Shown: positions 23,769-37,700 of the stretch, piece after piece
Numbering within the stretch: the first letter of the stretch is position 1
How the letters are laid out: each line of letters opens with the position of its first letter
Origin: Paulownia fortunei
Lineage: Eukaryota; Streptophyta; Magnoliopsida; Lamiales; Paulowniaceae
Direction: 5' to 3'
DNA length: 64,000 nucleotides
Assembly: GCA_019321725.1 (NCBI GenBank)
Contig: JAGSPU010001666.1
Coordinates: forward strand, 310,001 to 374,000
The notes under the pieces: generated by a model
What the model was told of the DNA's origin: nothing
The model's database searches: none
The model's input: the letters and a program-made list of their open reading frames with translations, nothing else
Program-made: the position numbers and the translations under genes

Positions 23769-26093
23769 TGGGTTGTTGAAAGTTAGTGGAGCAAATAAGC
23801 TAATTTTATAATTATTGTTTACATTATAAAATCATTGGAGAAAATATTGGTTAAGGCAGTAAGTAATTTAATAAATTTGATACAGCTTGGTCACAATTAA
23901 TAATGTCAGCATCCCTTGTCATGAAATCACTTTCTGGATATTAATGTCGATCTTGGTAGTTCATTGCACTTGAAACTATCATCAGATTCATGCGTGTATT
24001 ATTTCTATTTACTCAAAAAAAAAAAAAAATGCTTTTCTTTTGATCAATCTTTTCAGTTTAGCCTTTTTTGGCAGTGATTTAATAATCATGCTTCCAAATT
24101 CAAACAAACTGATTTCTTGCAATAAATAAAATATACTATTAATTTCCATTGGCATAAGAATGAGAGAAAGAAAAGAAATTTCTGAATTTTGAAGGATGGT
24201 TAGCTTTAATGTTGTTTTGTAATAAAATAATACACATTTTGAAGGCATTCTTCTAAAAAATTTAGCAATAACAAACAGTATTTTTTAAATGTACGTTCGT
24301 CGTCACAATTTTTTCACTTTAGTTACATTTATGAAAAGGAGGAAATAAAAGAGATTTGACCATTTCAATCTTTGATTTAGGTTCTATTTAGGTTGGGAGA
24401 AAAAAAAAAAACTACAGTAGCAATAGATGATTAACTGATTGATACAAAGTGAATGGGGACGACTTGATGGTTCAGTGAGCCAAATTCTGCCTAACAGCTT
24501 CACCATTTCTTTCTTTTTTTTCTCTTTTTTATTTTCCTATATACATAAATTTCAAAAGCAGCTCAGATAAGAAGACAACCAAACAACTCCGAATATCTTG
24601 GATCTTCTATTTCTTTTTGGCCCTAATTTTCTATAATTCCCTTTATCTTAATCTTTTTCTCCTTCCTGATATCCATATTTGCACTATTTTATTTCATAAA
24701 AATATCATTCAACGAATCAATCAAATTATTTGAATTGAGTTTAATGTTTTAAAGAACTCGCTTCACATTCTCAATAAAAAATAAAACAATTATTCAAAAT
24801 TAAAGTCAACCTATTGTTTTTATTGTCTCCGCCACCTAATACTCTCATTTAATTAATCAACTCAAAAACACTTTTTTTTTTTTTTTTATAATAAATTTTG
24901 TAATTTGAATCACTTTTACTTCTACCAAGTGGAGGCAATAAACACGGAGACATGTCCTTTTGCTAATAAACAGTACTTTAGTGCACGTCTAAAATGTCCA
25001 ATTACTAGGATAAAGATAAGTAATGTGGCAAGCGTCAACAAAAGCCCAACTTTGTTTTGGGCTGCCCAACTTGTATGGGTCCTCAGTCCAATTAGGTTTA
25101 GCGATTGGCCCAATCTCTATTTTCTAAGGTTGCAAAAATAGTTTTTGACTTGAATAAAGAATAATGTATTTTATTTTTTTATTCATACATGGAAATTAAG
25201 CATCAAATTGCTAGCTACTAAAACATATTACTATTCAAGATCTAAAAGTTTCCATTTTTTTTAATTTTTTTTGGTTTAATATTGATTGAGTACACCATGC
25301 TAGCCTTTAACCAGTCACTCTGCATGCCATGCAAATTCAGAACTTCACTCTTAAGGAAAAACCATGCCATGCCAGCACCTTTGATTGAAAAGAAATTTTT
25401 TGACACAAAATTCAAGACAAAACCGTAACACATATGATACTACTTTTTTGCTTTCATTTTAATGCTTTTCTTTATCCTCAATTTTTATGGTATGAATGAT
25501 GTTGCTTTGATACTGATCAACTAGGGATTCAAAACCCTATTGGCTCCAACCTAAGGAGATTGACTTTTTGAAAATTTAATCCCAATAGAGAATATTTAAT
25601 ACCAATTGGATCCGACCATATTACCAATATTGAAAGGGCAAAAAGGAAAATGACTAAGAACCATGTAATTATTTTCTTAAATGATTTAGCATCCATAATA
25701 TATATTCCAATGTTTCGTTTGGATAAAAATAACTATGGATTACGCAAAAAAAAATAAAAAAAAAATGGACTCCATGGTCTAGCTTGAGCACAAAAGTTTG
25801 TTAAAATATCTTATCTAACTGGTTTATACTGTTGCAAGAGTCCAACAATAAAATCTTGGCGGGGGATTACACTTACCTTTGAAAATTCCTGTCAGACAAA
25901 AAATATCTCCAATCTGTCGCTGTATAGCTCCATCAATTTACCAAACCTCATTAATGCTTTTGAAAATAACCATCATCTTCGCTCATCAGAGTCTTCATTG
26001 ATCCAGCAGAATTGCGAATACAAAAGCTTTAGCTCCCACGGATAAAATTCGTACTGGAATTTAGTTCTCAAACCACCTTGAATTTCCAAAACA

Positions 26094-29000
26094 ATGGCAT
26101 GGTTAAAGTTGGATTTTCTTCCTGTAATTCTTGTTCAGTTCATGATGCTTTCTGTTCTGGATTCTGCTCAAAATCCAAGCAGGGGAAACCCAATTGATCT
26201 AATGGCTTTGCTCGATATCAAGAATCGAATAACTGAGGATCCACTTGGTATCATGGCTTCCTGGGATGATTCTGAGCATTACTGCAACTGGACAGGCGTT
26301 ACGTGTGATCCCTTTAACAGAAGGATCACAATTCTAGACCTGAAATCGCAAAAATTGGTTGGCTCCTTACCACCTTCAATAGGCAACCTCACTTTCCTCA
26401 CCGGCATAAACCTTAGAAACAATGGCTTCCAGGGTGGAATACCTCAAGAAATAGGTCTTCTATCTAGGCTGAAACATCTGAATTTGACATACAATATGTT
26501 CGCTGGATTCATTCCTTCTAATCTCAGTCACTGCACAGAACTTACGATTCTTGCCTTAGAAGGTAATCAGCTTTCGGGAGAGATACCAGGCCGGCTTAGT
26601 TCGCTTTCAAAGTTGCAATATCTGGGCCTGGGGAGTAACAATCTTACAGGAGGCTTTCCTGCCTGGATTGGGAACTTTTCTTCTGGCTTTTTTGGTGTTT
26701 CACTTGCTCTCAACAGTCTCCAGGGCAGCATTCCTCCAGAAATTGGCCGCCTATCAGGCTTGAGAATTTTTCAAGTTTACGGTAACCAGTTTTCTGGTGT
26801 GATACCATTATCCATTTATAATTTGTCATCCATAAGCTTCTTTTCTGTCACACAGAATCGACTGCACGGTGAAATCCCAGCAGATGTTGGTCTGAGATTT
26901 CCTAATCTTGAAATATTTGCTGGTGGAGTTAACAATTTCACTGGGCTTATACCTGTTTCGTTATCAAATGCTTCCAGGCTTGGCTTGGTTGATTTTGCTG
27001 AAAATAGTCTTACTGGGACAGTACCTTCAGTTCTCGGAAGTTTGCCAGGTTTATATCGAATTAACTTCGATAATAATAATCTTGGAAATGGAGAAACTGG
27101 TGATATGAACTTCCTTTCTTTCTTGACGAATTGCACTAACCTTGAAGTCCTGGGGCTGTCCGCTAATTTCTTTGGTGGACAATTACCTAGCTCAGTAGCC
27201 AACCTTTCAACTAGTCTCAAGATACTTACACTTGGTGGTAATCAGATGCATGGAAATCTTCATGTTGGTATAGGGAACTTGGTAAATTTAACGCTTCTTG
27301 GGCTTGAAGGGAACTACTACACAGGAAGCATACCTCATGACATTGGAAAGCTTCAAAAGCTTGGTGAATTGCATTTGACAGGCAATGAACTCTCTGGGAT
27401 GATTCCATTTTCACTTGGTAATTTGACATCATTGAGTATACTCCATCTGGACAGCAACAGGCTCCTGGGAAGCATACCTTCAGAGCTCGGAAACTGCACA
27501 AGTTTACTTGAGCTAAACCTTTCAAGCAATAATCTGACTGGAACGATACCCAAAGAGATAGTGAGTCTCTCTTCTCTTTCAGTTGTTTTATCTATGGCAC
27601 GAAATTCATTATCTGGTCCTCTGCCAATTGAAGTGAACAAATTGATAAATCTCAAGGAGTTGGACGTTTCTGAAAACAAATTATCAGGTGAAATTCCCAA
27701 TAGCCTTAGCAGGTGCCTTAGTTTGGAGATCTTGCTTATGGGTGGTAATCTACTTCAGGGATCAATCCCAGAGTCTTTGGAAGCATTGAGAGGCTTAGAA
27801 CAGATTGACTTTTCCCATAATAACTTATCAGGGAAATTACCAGAATTTTTTGGAAAGCTTCCCTTTGTCAAAAAACTTGATCTTTCATTCAATAATTTCG
27901 AGGGGGAAGTGTCAAATCAGGGGATTTTATCAAATGCCAGTGCAATTTCCGTCGCAGGAAATAACAAGCTTTGTGGAGGAGCTCCAAACTTACATCTCCC
28001 AGCATGCTCAAAACCTATCAAGAAGTCACTAAACAAAAACCTTAACCTGAGAGTTACGATCCCTGTTACTGTTTCTGTAGCAATTGTCCTTATCCTCATG
28101 TGTACTTTAAGCCTTTATTATGTAGTTAGGAAGCCAAGAAAGCAGCACATTACAGCATCCTCCCCAAAAGATTGGCGATTTGGATTCTCATACCAAGAAA
28201 TATACAAATCAACCAATGGATTTTCTTCAGACAACTTAATTGGTTCAGGTAGCTTTGGTTCAGTATATAGAGGAATCCTCGATGAGAATTGTTCACCAGT
28301 GGCAGTCAAAGTATTTAACCTCAAACAGAAAGGAGCCACCAAAAGTTTCATGGATGAATGCACAACTTTGAAAAATATAAGGCACAGAAACCTTCTGAAG
28401 ATCATAACTGCTTGTTCAAGTGTTGATCACAAAGGTAATGAATTCAAGTGTCTAGTTTCTGAGTTCATGACCAACGGAAGCCTAGATGAGTGGTTGCATC
28501 CAAGTAAAGGTGCAAGAAACCCGTTCCCAACTAAGACTTTCAATATTGTCGAAAGGCTGAACATAGCCATAGATGTTGCTTCTGCAATAGATTATCTACA
28601 CAACTATTGCCACACACCAATAATCCATTGTGATTTGAAGCCCAGCAATATTCTCCTTGATGAAGATTTTACAGCCCATGTTGGCGATTTTGGATTAGCA
28701 AAGTTCCTCCTCAAAGCATCAGAAAGGCCCTTGAAAAATCAGGCCGTATCAGTTGAGCTAAAGGGTTCCATTGGTTACATCCCTCCAGGTATATCCAGCG
28801 ACCATATTAACTGTATAAATAATGATTTAGTAACATGAATGGACAAAGTTCATAAGTTTTCTGGATAATCTTTGCTGTCTGAAGCATAACTTTCAAAATT
28901 ATGATCAACATATTTTCAGTTTCCATATTTTCATCCCTTGTCATGTGCACATGAGCTGTATCTTAATAATTGGTCAAAACTCGCAGAGTACGGTACAAGC

Positions 29001-29429
29001 TCTCAAATATCCACTCTTGGTGATATTTATAGTTATGGAATACTTGTATTGGAACTATTTACTGGCAAAAGACCAACGGACGACATGTTCAACAATGGTC
29101 TAAGCATTCACAACAATGTAGCCATGGCTTTGCCCGAACATGTCATGGAGGTTTTGGACCCATCCTTGCTCTTGGCAGAGGGGCAAGACATAAAAACTGA
29201 GAGAGAAATAGATGAAGCAGAAGAAATATCAGGGGCATACAGGACTGACTTCCAGCAAAATGATAGTAGTAAAATGGACTGCTTGGTTTCAGTAATGAAA
29301 ATTGGACTTTCTTGTTCAATGTCATCACCAAAGGATCGGATGCCAATCAGCACTGTTGTGAGACAATTGCACGCAATCAGAGACCTAATTAGTAGGGTCA
29401 AGAAGAGGTCAATTATAAATTATATGTAG
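26094..29429 (+). CDS. LRR receptor-like kinase, subfamily XII (EFR/Xa21-like, non-RD)
   Basis: Plasma-membrane pattern-recognition-type receptor kinase. Exon 1 is 26094-28788 and exon 2 28987-29429. The 198-base GT-AG intron splits the Glu codon of GYIPPEYG, the usual intron position in this subfamily. The product has 1,045 residues. Domains: signal peptide (about 1-25); LRRNT with CNWTGVTCD near 64-72; about twenty LRRs (about 77-610) with many N-glycosylation sites; CGGAP...C pair (628-638); membrane helix (about 654-677); kinase domain with GSGSFGSV (717-724), VAVK (K739), IIHCDLKPSNILL (HCD at 845-847) and DFG (865-867). Cys in place of Arg before the catalytic Asp makes it non-RD, typical of immune receptors that recognise microbial ligands. 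All core catalytic residues are present, so it looks active. It stands alone here, although relatives often occur in tandem arrays. The ligand is unknown. Confidence 0.96.
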
Positions 29430-30374
29430 TTTTCTAATCTCGAAGGGGAAAATGTTTATTTGTTGTATATGCTGCAGGAATTCGACTATAGCTATAGAAG
29501 AATAATATTAATCATAGGACTTTAGCTATTTAGCTGTACCATGTCTCGTTGCAGTTACACTACGCTGTGAACTTATGTCCATGAAACATCATCATGCATT
29601 AGCTTTTCTTTTCCTCTCTATTCGTAGCTTTCATCTTCGGAGCATCTGATAATAGCTTTATAGGTATATGTTCTTCACCTTTTTCGTATATGATCTGAAC
29701 ACTTGATTGAGTGCCTATTAGCATACTACTAGCATAACAACGATATCACCACCGAGTATATGACGTTCTTCCACCAGGAACTATTAACAAATGGGGAAGA
29801 TTTTCATTGAAGATGAAGGCTACTAAAAGTTGATAATTCTAATCGAAAAGAAATCAAGCCTTGAAAGGTCTGCCGGGTATTAATCTTCTTTTGCAAAAAG
29901 AATCGATTGTGAAACAGCAAACTCTCAGTTTCTTAGCAGTTGTAGTTGTATCAGCAGCTGCACCAAAAAATGATGTGCGAATAAACTGGTTTCCGTAGTA
30001 GCTGAAGAAATGTGCAAATTCATCATAAAAAGTTTACCAAAGAAATCACAAGCCTACTCCTATTGAGCACCTCATGAACACATGCTCTTACAAAGGAGAC
30101 AAATGATTAACTTCTTCACCTCTGCTTTTTGCTAAATCAATGTACACTTAACAGAGTACTGGTAAACGTTTATTTATGAGTTATGAAGGAAAAATTGGCA
30201 TCTGGATAAAAAGATACCATAATATATATACAGAAAAGAGATTACAACAAGAAGGCTGTCCTCTATAGGGAAAAATATTTACCAGTGAAGAAAGAAAATC
30301 TAATTACACAAAATCCCTGCTACGCAGTGTTGATTGATAAACGATCATTACGCTAATTCCATATCACAATTTGC
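29430..30374. other. Intergenic DNA between convergent genes
   Basis: This holds the 3' UTR of the LRR receptor kinase and possibly the far 3' end of the CPL2-like transcription unit on the minus strand. No exon or repeat of note was seen. Confidence 0.6.
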
Positions 30375-30830
30375 TCATTCTCTGGTCGCCGCCATGAGGA
30401 TATAGTCCTTTGAACTGTGCAGCAATCCTTTCTTTATCGCACTTGTTTGGATCAGATTGTGATAGCCTAAACATAAAGACACAGAGAAAAATTTTGCACA
30501 CATTTTTCCAGTAAAACCAAAGAGCCATAGTTTGTATAAAGGTAAATCAAAGTCATCTATGACTACTGAGTTGAAAAATATTTTGGCTAAGTTCCAGTAG
30601 TTGCATGAAATGGCAAAATCTTGGGTCAGATCCATGAGCAGTACATAGCACATGGCATGGCTCATTGGCTCTTTTTGCCACATCAAGCGATGATCCCTTC
30701 TGACCAAGTCAGCGAAATCCAGATGTAAAAATGCCTGACATAGGAAATCCAAGATATGAAAAATTGCCCCATCTGAAAGTTTCTCAAACTGAACATGCCC
30801 AGCGACCAATGTCTATGGGACTATATTCCT
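30375..30830 (-). other. Unassigned open frame downstream of the CPL2-like gene
   Basis: A frame of about 150 codons is open on the minus strand and ends at 30375. It includes an internal stretch beginning VAGHVQFEKLSDGAIFHILD. I do not recognise the protein, and it has no start-codon context, promoter or domain that convinces me. It is the longest open frame in the window not explained by a gene or its shadow. It may be chance, a decayed gene, or an alternative 3' exon of the CPL2-like gene (two plausible upstream exons lie at 31,136-31,214 and 31,581-31,596). Confidence 0.25.
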
Positions 30831-31135
30831 GTTCCGAAGCTTTAGTTCAATCATTTCGTAATTGGTAGCAAATATTTGTCAACAAAGCTTCTAACGTAAG
30901 CATCAGACAATTGACTTTTCCCACAGAAAATGATGGTGGCTACATTAAGGAAAAAAGAATTTCTTACTGCCCGTGAATCATGCCTAGCTACTTCTAGACT
31001 TGATAATACAAAATAATCTCATGATCTGTCCTCATTCTTTCTATGGACTAAGTACATCTTTCAATTTATAAAGACTAGCTCTTGATTACATTTTACCTGA
31101 AATCATTTAAAAAGAAGAAACATCACGATCGTTAC

Positions 31136-31214
31136 CTGGGAGAGTTGGGATGCTTTTGTGCTTTGATGATTCACTTGATTGGAGGAAGCACTGCTTAGGT
31201 CCCGGCTCAGCAAC
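31136..31214 (-). other. Candidate alternative 3' exon of the CPL2-like gene
   Basis: On the minus strand, CTGACAG precedes 31214 and CCCAG|GTAAC follows 31136, bounding 79 bases open in at least two frames. Together with the candidate 16-base exon at 31,581-31,596 it suggests either a spliced 3' UTR or an alternative C-terminus. The evidence is splice consensus only. Confidence 0.3.
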
Positions 31215-31580
31215 CTGTCAGGTAATTTCAGACAAAACAAAGAAACATTCAGGTCGATCTGAGAGGAAAATAATGAAAGCATGTGCTGAATAAAAATGCA
31301 GCTACGGTTTGTAGACAGATATTTAACAAACATCAAAAGTTGACAGCAAATAATGAACAACTACTACAGGATGATTAATCGGACAGAAAATCACTGCCTT
31401 TGGCAACAGAAGTTTACAAGACAAACAAAGATAACCTAAACATTTCCTAAGATCGCAAGCAGTAAAAATTAATCATTTAGACAAAAAATACATGGAGTTG
31501 GCATTAAATGATGGGAATTGAACACACAGAACTCTTGGATAGCAGTTGGAAACTAGGGACAGATCCATCAAATTTCTTAC

Positions 31581-31596
31581 CTCCAAAATAGGAATT
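31581..31596 (-). other. Candidate 16-base microexon downstream of the CPL2-like stop
   Basis: On the minus strand a pyrimidine-rich CTTCTTCACTTCAG acceptor is followed 16 bases later by GGAG|GTAAGAAA, a strong donor. If the last coding exon were skipped, this piece would continue the CPL2-like frame in phase with the 31,136-31,214 exon. No transcript evidence is available. Confidence 0.25.
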
Positions 31597-31789
31597 CTGA
31601 AGTGAAGAAGAGAGCTGCTTAGAAATGAAGCAACTCACTCCACCTTTCCTTTGTTTTCTGCTCCCAAATCAGGAGCAAGCAAATTCCAAGGAAGAGTTGT
31701 TTATCTCAAGACAATCACTACTCCTAACCTTGAAACATCCTCACAGTCCTTATCCAAGCATCCCAGATGTTTTGAGCAAGTAAATCAGA

Positions 31790-34700
31790 TCAACCATGGG
31801 AAGTATTGTCAAAAATTCCCACTTCTGAAGTATTTTTTTTGGGAAACCCATTATTAACTAGATGTTCTTCCGATCCAGGCTTGACAATGTCCCAGAGAAA
31901 CCCATTTTCTTTCTCTAGAAAACTTCTATCAAAATCATTATCCACAGCTGTAGAATGAGGTGCAATACAAGATATGTAATTATCTGCAATAACCAAACCA
32001 AAGTTAGTAGCAATATCTAATGAATGCACAACATCATCAGTAACATCAATGAATGGAGCAATTTCAATGTATGCAATCATCGAATGCACCAAAGCTGACA
32101 AAACAAAGATAATGATGAAGTGATATAATCAAGGAAACAGACTGATGAGCATCAATACACAAAAAACTGGCATAATGGTCTACACATAATAACACAAACA
32201 CAGATCTCAAGCATGCTTTAAAACTTAAAATGCGCAGTTGGAAAAATATTCAGCCACTCATCCTCAGCAAGTTTGTGTGTATGTGTGTGTGTGTGTGAAT
32301 AAAGCGACTCTAAATTTACGCTACCACATACACCAGTTTTAATCACCAATTTGCTCCACTTGACTTCAGAAAGTAAGAAATTCATCCATTCAATGCATGC
32401 TGCACTCTAAGCAACACAAAATTGCCACCATAACTTGGAGACAGTTACCATAAATGAGAGTTGTGTTAGAATAGTCATCATTCTGATGCTGACAAATACT
32501 ATGTTCTGATTTTAGGCTAACAGGGCCTATAATCATTCTCGTCTTCCTGATGCTAACATGAGTGGGACTAGAACAAAGTGGCAAGAGAATGAGGACAGAC
32601 AAGATTCATGGATTTTTCATTTCTGGAGCAACTAGTTAACCATCAACCAAATTAGGGCAAAGAATGAGATGTCTACTTTATAGTTCATTTATGGCAAAAT
32701 ATAATGCGAGTAGGAAAATTTAATCATGGACATATGAGTTTAGATGCTGGGGATTTGACTATGCCATGAACATATATCACATGGCATGTCTTCTTCACCC
32801 AAACAGTTAACCAACTATATATTGGCATGAGTAATAACCATTCACATTAGTTCAACCAATAAATAGGTTGACCAAGAACACCATCTCAAGGTGGTCACTA
32901 AGTCTATCAGTTTATGGTCTTAACATATCCAAGTTCCATTGTGAGCATTAAAAGCAACTGATTATGTCAAAAGTCAATTTTTATTAATTTATTCCAAAAT
33001 TGGCCATGAATAACTACTGCTATTTTTCTTGTCTATTCTTCAAAAAATTGACATTGGCAGAATCACCCACGAACATAGGCCATAAAAGCTCATTTATCAT
33101 CAGCCACATTACATGATAAAACAGCAAAATTGAATCCCACTGAAAATTCACTAAAAATAAGTCTAATTCATTGTTCCGAGAAGCAACAGGAATCCTGAAA
33201 TGTGTCACTTCCACTAAGAGGACAAGACATCAACAGAAAATGAACAGTTCCTAAAACGCAAAAGAATTCTAGACTGTAAATAGCATCTTGTGGACTAAAT
33301 AAAAAGCGAGTGTCCAAAAAAATCCCCTACAACTACTTCAACAAATACCCAGAAAAACAAAGAAAAATTTAAGGCTACAAGCTATATATGAGATTATATG
33401 AGCATTCACACAGGTCTCCTCATCAAAGTCATGTAAACATACAGCTGAAAATTAAATACCACAAGTATAAGGTGCACATGAATTCCTTATTACATGATAC
33501 AAAGGAGAGTGATGGGTCTTACCTGCCAAGCTACGAAGCGCATTCTCTGCAGCCTGTTGCTGGGCGTCTTTCCTTGTCTTGCCCATTCCAACACCAATTT
33601 TTTCACCAGTAAAGAAAACCTACACAATGATTCAGCTCATTGAGCCTCTGAAAGTCCCAAGTAATTCAAACAAACACTACAAAAAATTCATCAAATATCA
33701 GATAGTTTGAGTTCTACAAGTACTTGAGAAGGAAGCTGAGCAGCTTTCCAATCATTATAAGAATTATTGAAACCTACAAACTAAAAACAATGAGGAGTTT
33801 TAGCAGCTAGATGAATCTATTTGCAACATATAATTGTAGATAGATTGATTCCTCCAGTTGTCATTCACATAGAAGCCCAATTTTACAATTCATCTGAACT
33901 GCTTAAAATGTTTGTATTGCTCTAATACACTATAACGTAAGCCATACTGGATTGTCAAGATCAAACTTTCCTTGTATGAGTCATGCAATACAAACATGGT
34001 GCAATTTTTTCATTCCTATGAATTTTTTCCTTTAAGACCAACTCGATCCGTAGGAATGTGAAAAACTACAAACTGATAACAAAAGCAAAGTTTTAGAACA
34101 AGTGAAAATAAGAGTATGCACTCGTAAATAAATTATTGCCCTTAACTGGTAAAGAAAACAAGTAAAAGAATTAATAAATTATCAAAGGGTTTTAAAATTA
34201 ATAGCATAGTGAAAATCTCTCCAAATTTTTGAAAATCTCTTGAATAAAACTCGATAATTTTTGAGAGACCACATAATTCCCATATATCTCTTACAATTTC
34301 ATAGATTGATTAGTAATAACCAAACCCAAAAGTTGTTACTATGATTAAAATACATGAAATAATCATCTATACTCTAAAAAGTTCAACCCTGAACAATGCA
34401 CATAAAGGTAGAGCATTGCAAGTCCCATCCCACTTGCTCCTAGTTGCTTATCCCACATAAGTAGGATATGAAAAGGAGCATAACTATCTCACTTAACCTA
34501 TTTTTATAATCTATGGATAACATAAATATGACAAAGCCAATATATAAAGGCAATAAAAACCATATTGTTACAAATATAGTATTTAGTTCTTTTGTCATTT
34601 TGAACAAGAAATTCAAATGACACCTATATGCTTCAAACTACTATGTAATATAAAGTTCATGGTACTAACCTCTACTGAGAACTGCAAATCATCACTGGTA

Positions 34701-37700
34701 CCTACAACAGGCCTAAATTCAACCTGAGCAGCAACGCATATAAGATGACAGCCAAAGAGGGAAAAGAAAAACGATGATCAAGAACATTACTTGCTAAAAT
34801 AACAGGATTTACCTTTGACCGGCATCTCCTTCCAATCTCTTGGAGCACGCCAATAGAAAAAGATGGCAACAGATTCGTTTTATCACCTTCAGTCTTAAGT
34901 TCTTTATTATTGGAGGATGACTGATTGTTAGGCACACCAAACTCTACCAAGAAAGACAATATTAACAGAATTAGGCAAGGCAGAAAACAGTCACTTCAAG
35001 TAGCAAGTACATATGAACAAGTATTAGAAAGAAAAATCTTTGGCAAAATATGCTCATATTCCCACTGTTACTGGTGATATGTTCATATGGGAAATATGAA
35101 CATATTCCCACTGTTCATAACGGGTGACAATTCTTTGGATTTGTTAAGGCTTGCGGATTCCGTTTTCAAATCGCCACCAACAAGAGAACATAACTTAAGT
35201 ATAGGTGACTAACACAACCACCAAAAAGATTTTGGGTCTTCCTGATCATCAGAAAATTCTGTATACATATTTATTTTGCTATGGGATTCAATCTGGAGTT
35301 GTGGCAAGACTTCTAACGGAAAAATATATATTTGTTGACCAATGGGGAACAAAGTAAGCATGATAATCTTACAAATTTGGTACAGAAGATGCTGCAATAC
35401 TTTTTTCTCATTTTTGCGAGGGTGTTCACATTATTGTTCCAATCATTTCCTTTTTACTGGTACAGACAAATACCAATTGATATAGCATCTCCATTGCAGG
35501 AAACCACAAATTTAAACAAGCAAGCCCAGGATAACCAGTAACAGTGGGAATATGTAAACATGAATAATTCATATACCTGCAAACTGATTTGGTGGCAAAG
35601 GGCTCTGTTTCTGGATGTCATACCCTGAGCTAGCCTGCACAATAGTGAAAGTTTACCCATGTTAAAACTATTAGAAGAGGGAAAGTCTAAGGTCAAGATA
35701 AGCTAAAAATGGCATGTTTGCAACCTCTTCATTTTTTGCAAGAGATACATGTGACAGTTCTGCAGGAACTGAAGACGATGTACCATGACTGACCGAGCTC
35801 TGACGACCTCGCTGTCTGTCAGAAGAATCACATTCTGGAACTATTCCTGGGGCTCGGCTGCTGAAATTTCCTCTATTAGTATCTTCTTCCACTAACCAGC
35901 CTCCTTGTGGTTGCAGGAGGGGTGCCTGCCAAGGCAATCTAGACAATAGAGGTGGTTCAGTTGAACCTGAATACCTGCTATCTCTTCGAAATGGATCACC
36001 AAGCAAACTAGGTTCTGCAATATAATTTGGCAAAACAAAAGTGTAAACTGTTATATGGCAATTTCAAGAACCAAAACCATATCAAACATCCAAGGATATA
36101 AGATCAGTAAAACCAAATGGAAATATCACAAACTATCACACATGGTGCTCATCACCATGTGTCCAGTTCTCAGAATCAAAAGATTTACAAAACAAAATCA
36201 TACTTTCAGAAGGTAATGCTACTCTCGTGGGTGCTGGAGCAGTAGCACTTGCAACAGATACTACAGGGAGCTTAGAGCTTTCAGAATTTGACTCAAGGTT
36301 ATTAGCCATGGGATGAGAAACAGCATTTCCAACATTCTTCTCTTCCTGGACAGTATAGGATAGCATAATATGGACAAAGATCATTAACAAGTGCAAGTGA
36401 ATGGATGAAGACAAACTAAGCACAAACTAAGAGTGTGTTTTCATGTTTTCTCAAGTAGAGAGGAATTATATATAAAAAATAATGAGCAGTTGCTAGAAAC
36501 TACCAGAGAGTGCAATCTTTGTGCAACTTCAGGTCCATTCATTCCCTCAACAATTGGGACATTTGGATTTCCATTTGGTACAAAACTAGCATCCTGACAA
36601 AGTTACACAAACATTAATAATGAATTTCCACAGTAGATTGAAGACAAAAATTATATTTGTATACCTCTGACATCAAGTAGTTGCTCACATCGGGTGCACA
36701 AGGTAAGTTCACAACCTCATCTTCATAGAAAATGTCAGATATTCTTCGTAGTAGATTTTCATCGAACTCTCTGATTGTTAAAGAATAAATACCAGAGATG
36801 CCACAAAACATCAATCCAGAAATATACGCAAAGGACTAAATCAATACATATCTACTGACCAAGATCTTTACAAGAATAATGGTAATTCAACTCACTTGAA
36901 AAAACCGCCTCTGACATTGCATGCCACATTTCTCGCTACACAAAGGACAGGAACAGCATTCGCAATCTAGATGAGAGAATATTTTTTCATCAATCTTGTC
37001 CCAGTCAAGTGTTGAGTGATTAAAAGCATCTTAAAAAACAAAATGTGGTACCTCAGCCTGTGGAGCATAATATGGAGTGAATGCAGGAACTACGTGAACA
37101 CGAGGCTGATCCTTGTCTTCCCACACCTTTAAACGATCATCTATTACCATTGCCATTTTTGGATGACAATTGCCATCCTGGAAGACACTGAGCAAAGATT
37201 TCCTAGCCCCTAACAGAAAGTTCCCCTAAAAAGTTTAATCAAATGGGGAGTAAAAGAATAACAAAGGATGAAATCGAATTCATAAGGATCGAAATGGAGC
37301 ACTCATACAGAGAAACATCTGAAAGAGTTAAAGATAAGTGATGAATTTTTTAAACTACTTACTCCCAAAGAAAATTAAAAAGATCATGCAATATCACCCA
37401 AAAACGAACTTATGCTTATTAGTGCAGAAGTACTAATGGAATAATATTTTCCAACTCCAACATGCTCTAATAATTAATTAAAATAACTTAATGGACCTTA
37501 AATTACTTATAGTATACAAAAAAGAATGCCTCAAGAACATGGAGCTCACCTGACTTGACGCATACAACACGGTCCAGTAGTTGCTTTGAGCTAATCAAGT
37601 GTGCTTCCGGATCAAGCAGCCTCCACATTTCCAGTGCATAATCTCTTTCAGCCATGGTACAAACATAAACTTCAAATCTTTTCCGGCCTTTTGCAGTTAA

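Larger units (their letters stand above)
22035..26093. other. Gene-free intergenic region with simple repeats
   Basis: No exon chain is recognisable on either strand. The first few hundred bases should contain the promoter of the glycosyltransferase (minus strand). The last few hundred should contain that of the LRR receptor kinase. Between them are a poly-C run, an AAT repeat, an ATTTTT hexamer array with an adjacent poly-G run, and a cluster of GGGCY/GCCCA motifs at about 25.04-25.11 kb with no gene attached. Confidence 0.7.

Noticed and set aside
23578..23811. Open frames of Phe/Tyr repeats
   Set aside because: They are translations of the ATTTTT hexamer array and poly-G run, not a protein.
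28789..28986. Premature stop splitting the LRR receptor kinase into two genes
   Set aside because: The gap is a 198-base GT-AG intron at the position conserved in the subfamily; splicing restores GYIPPEYG exactly.
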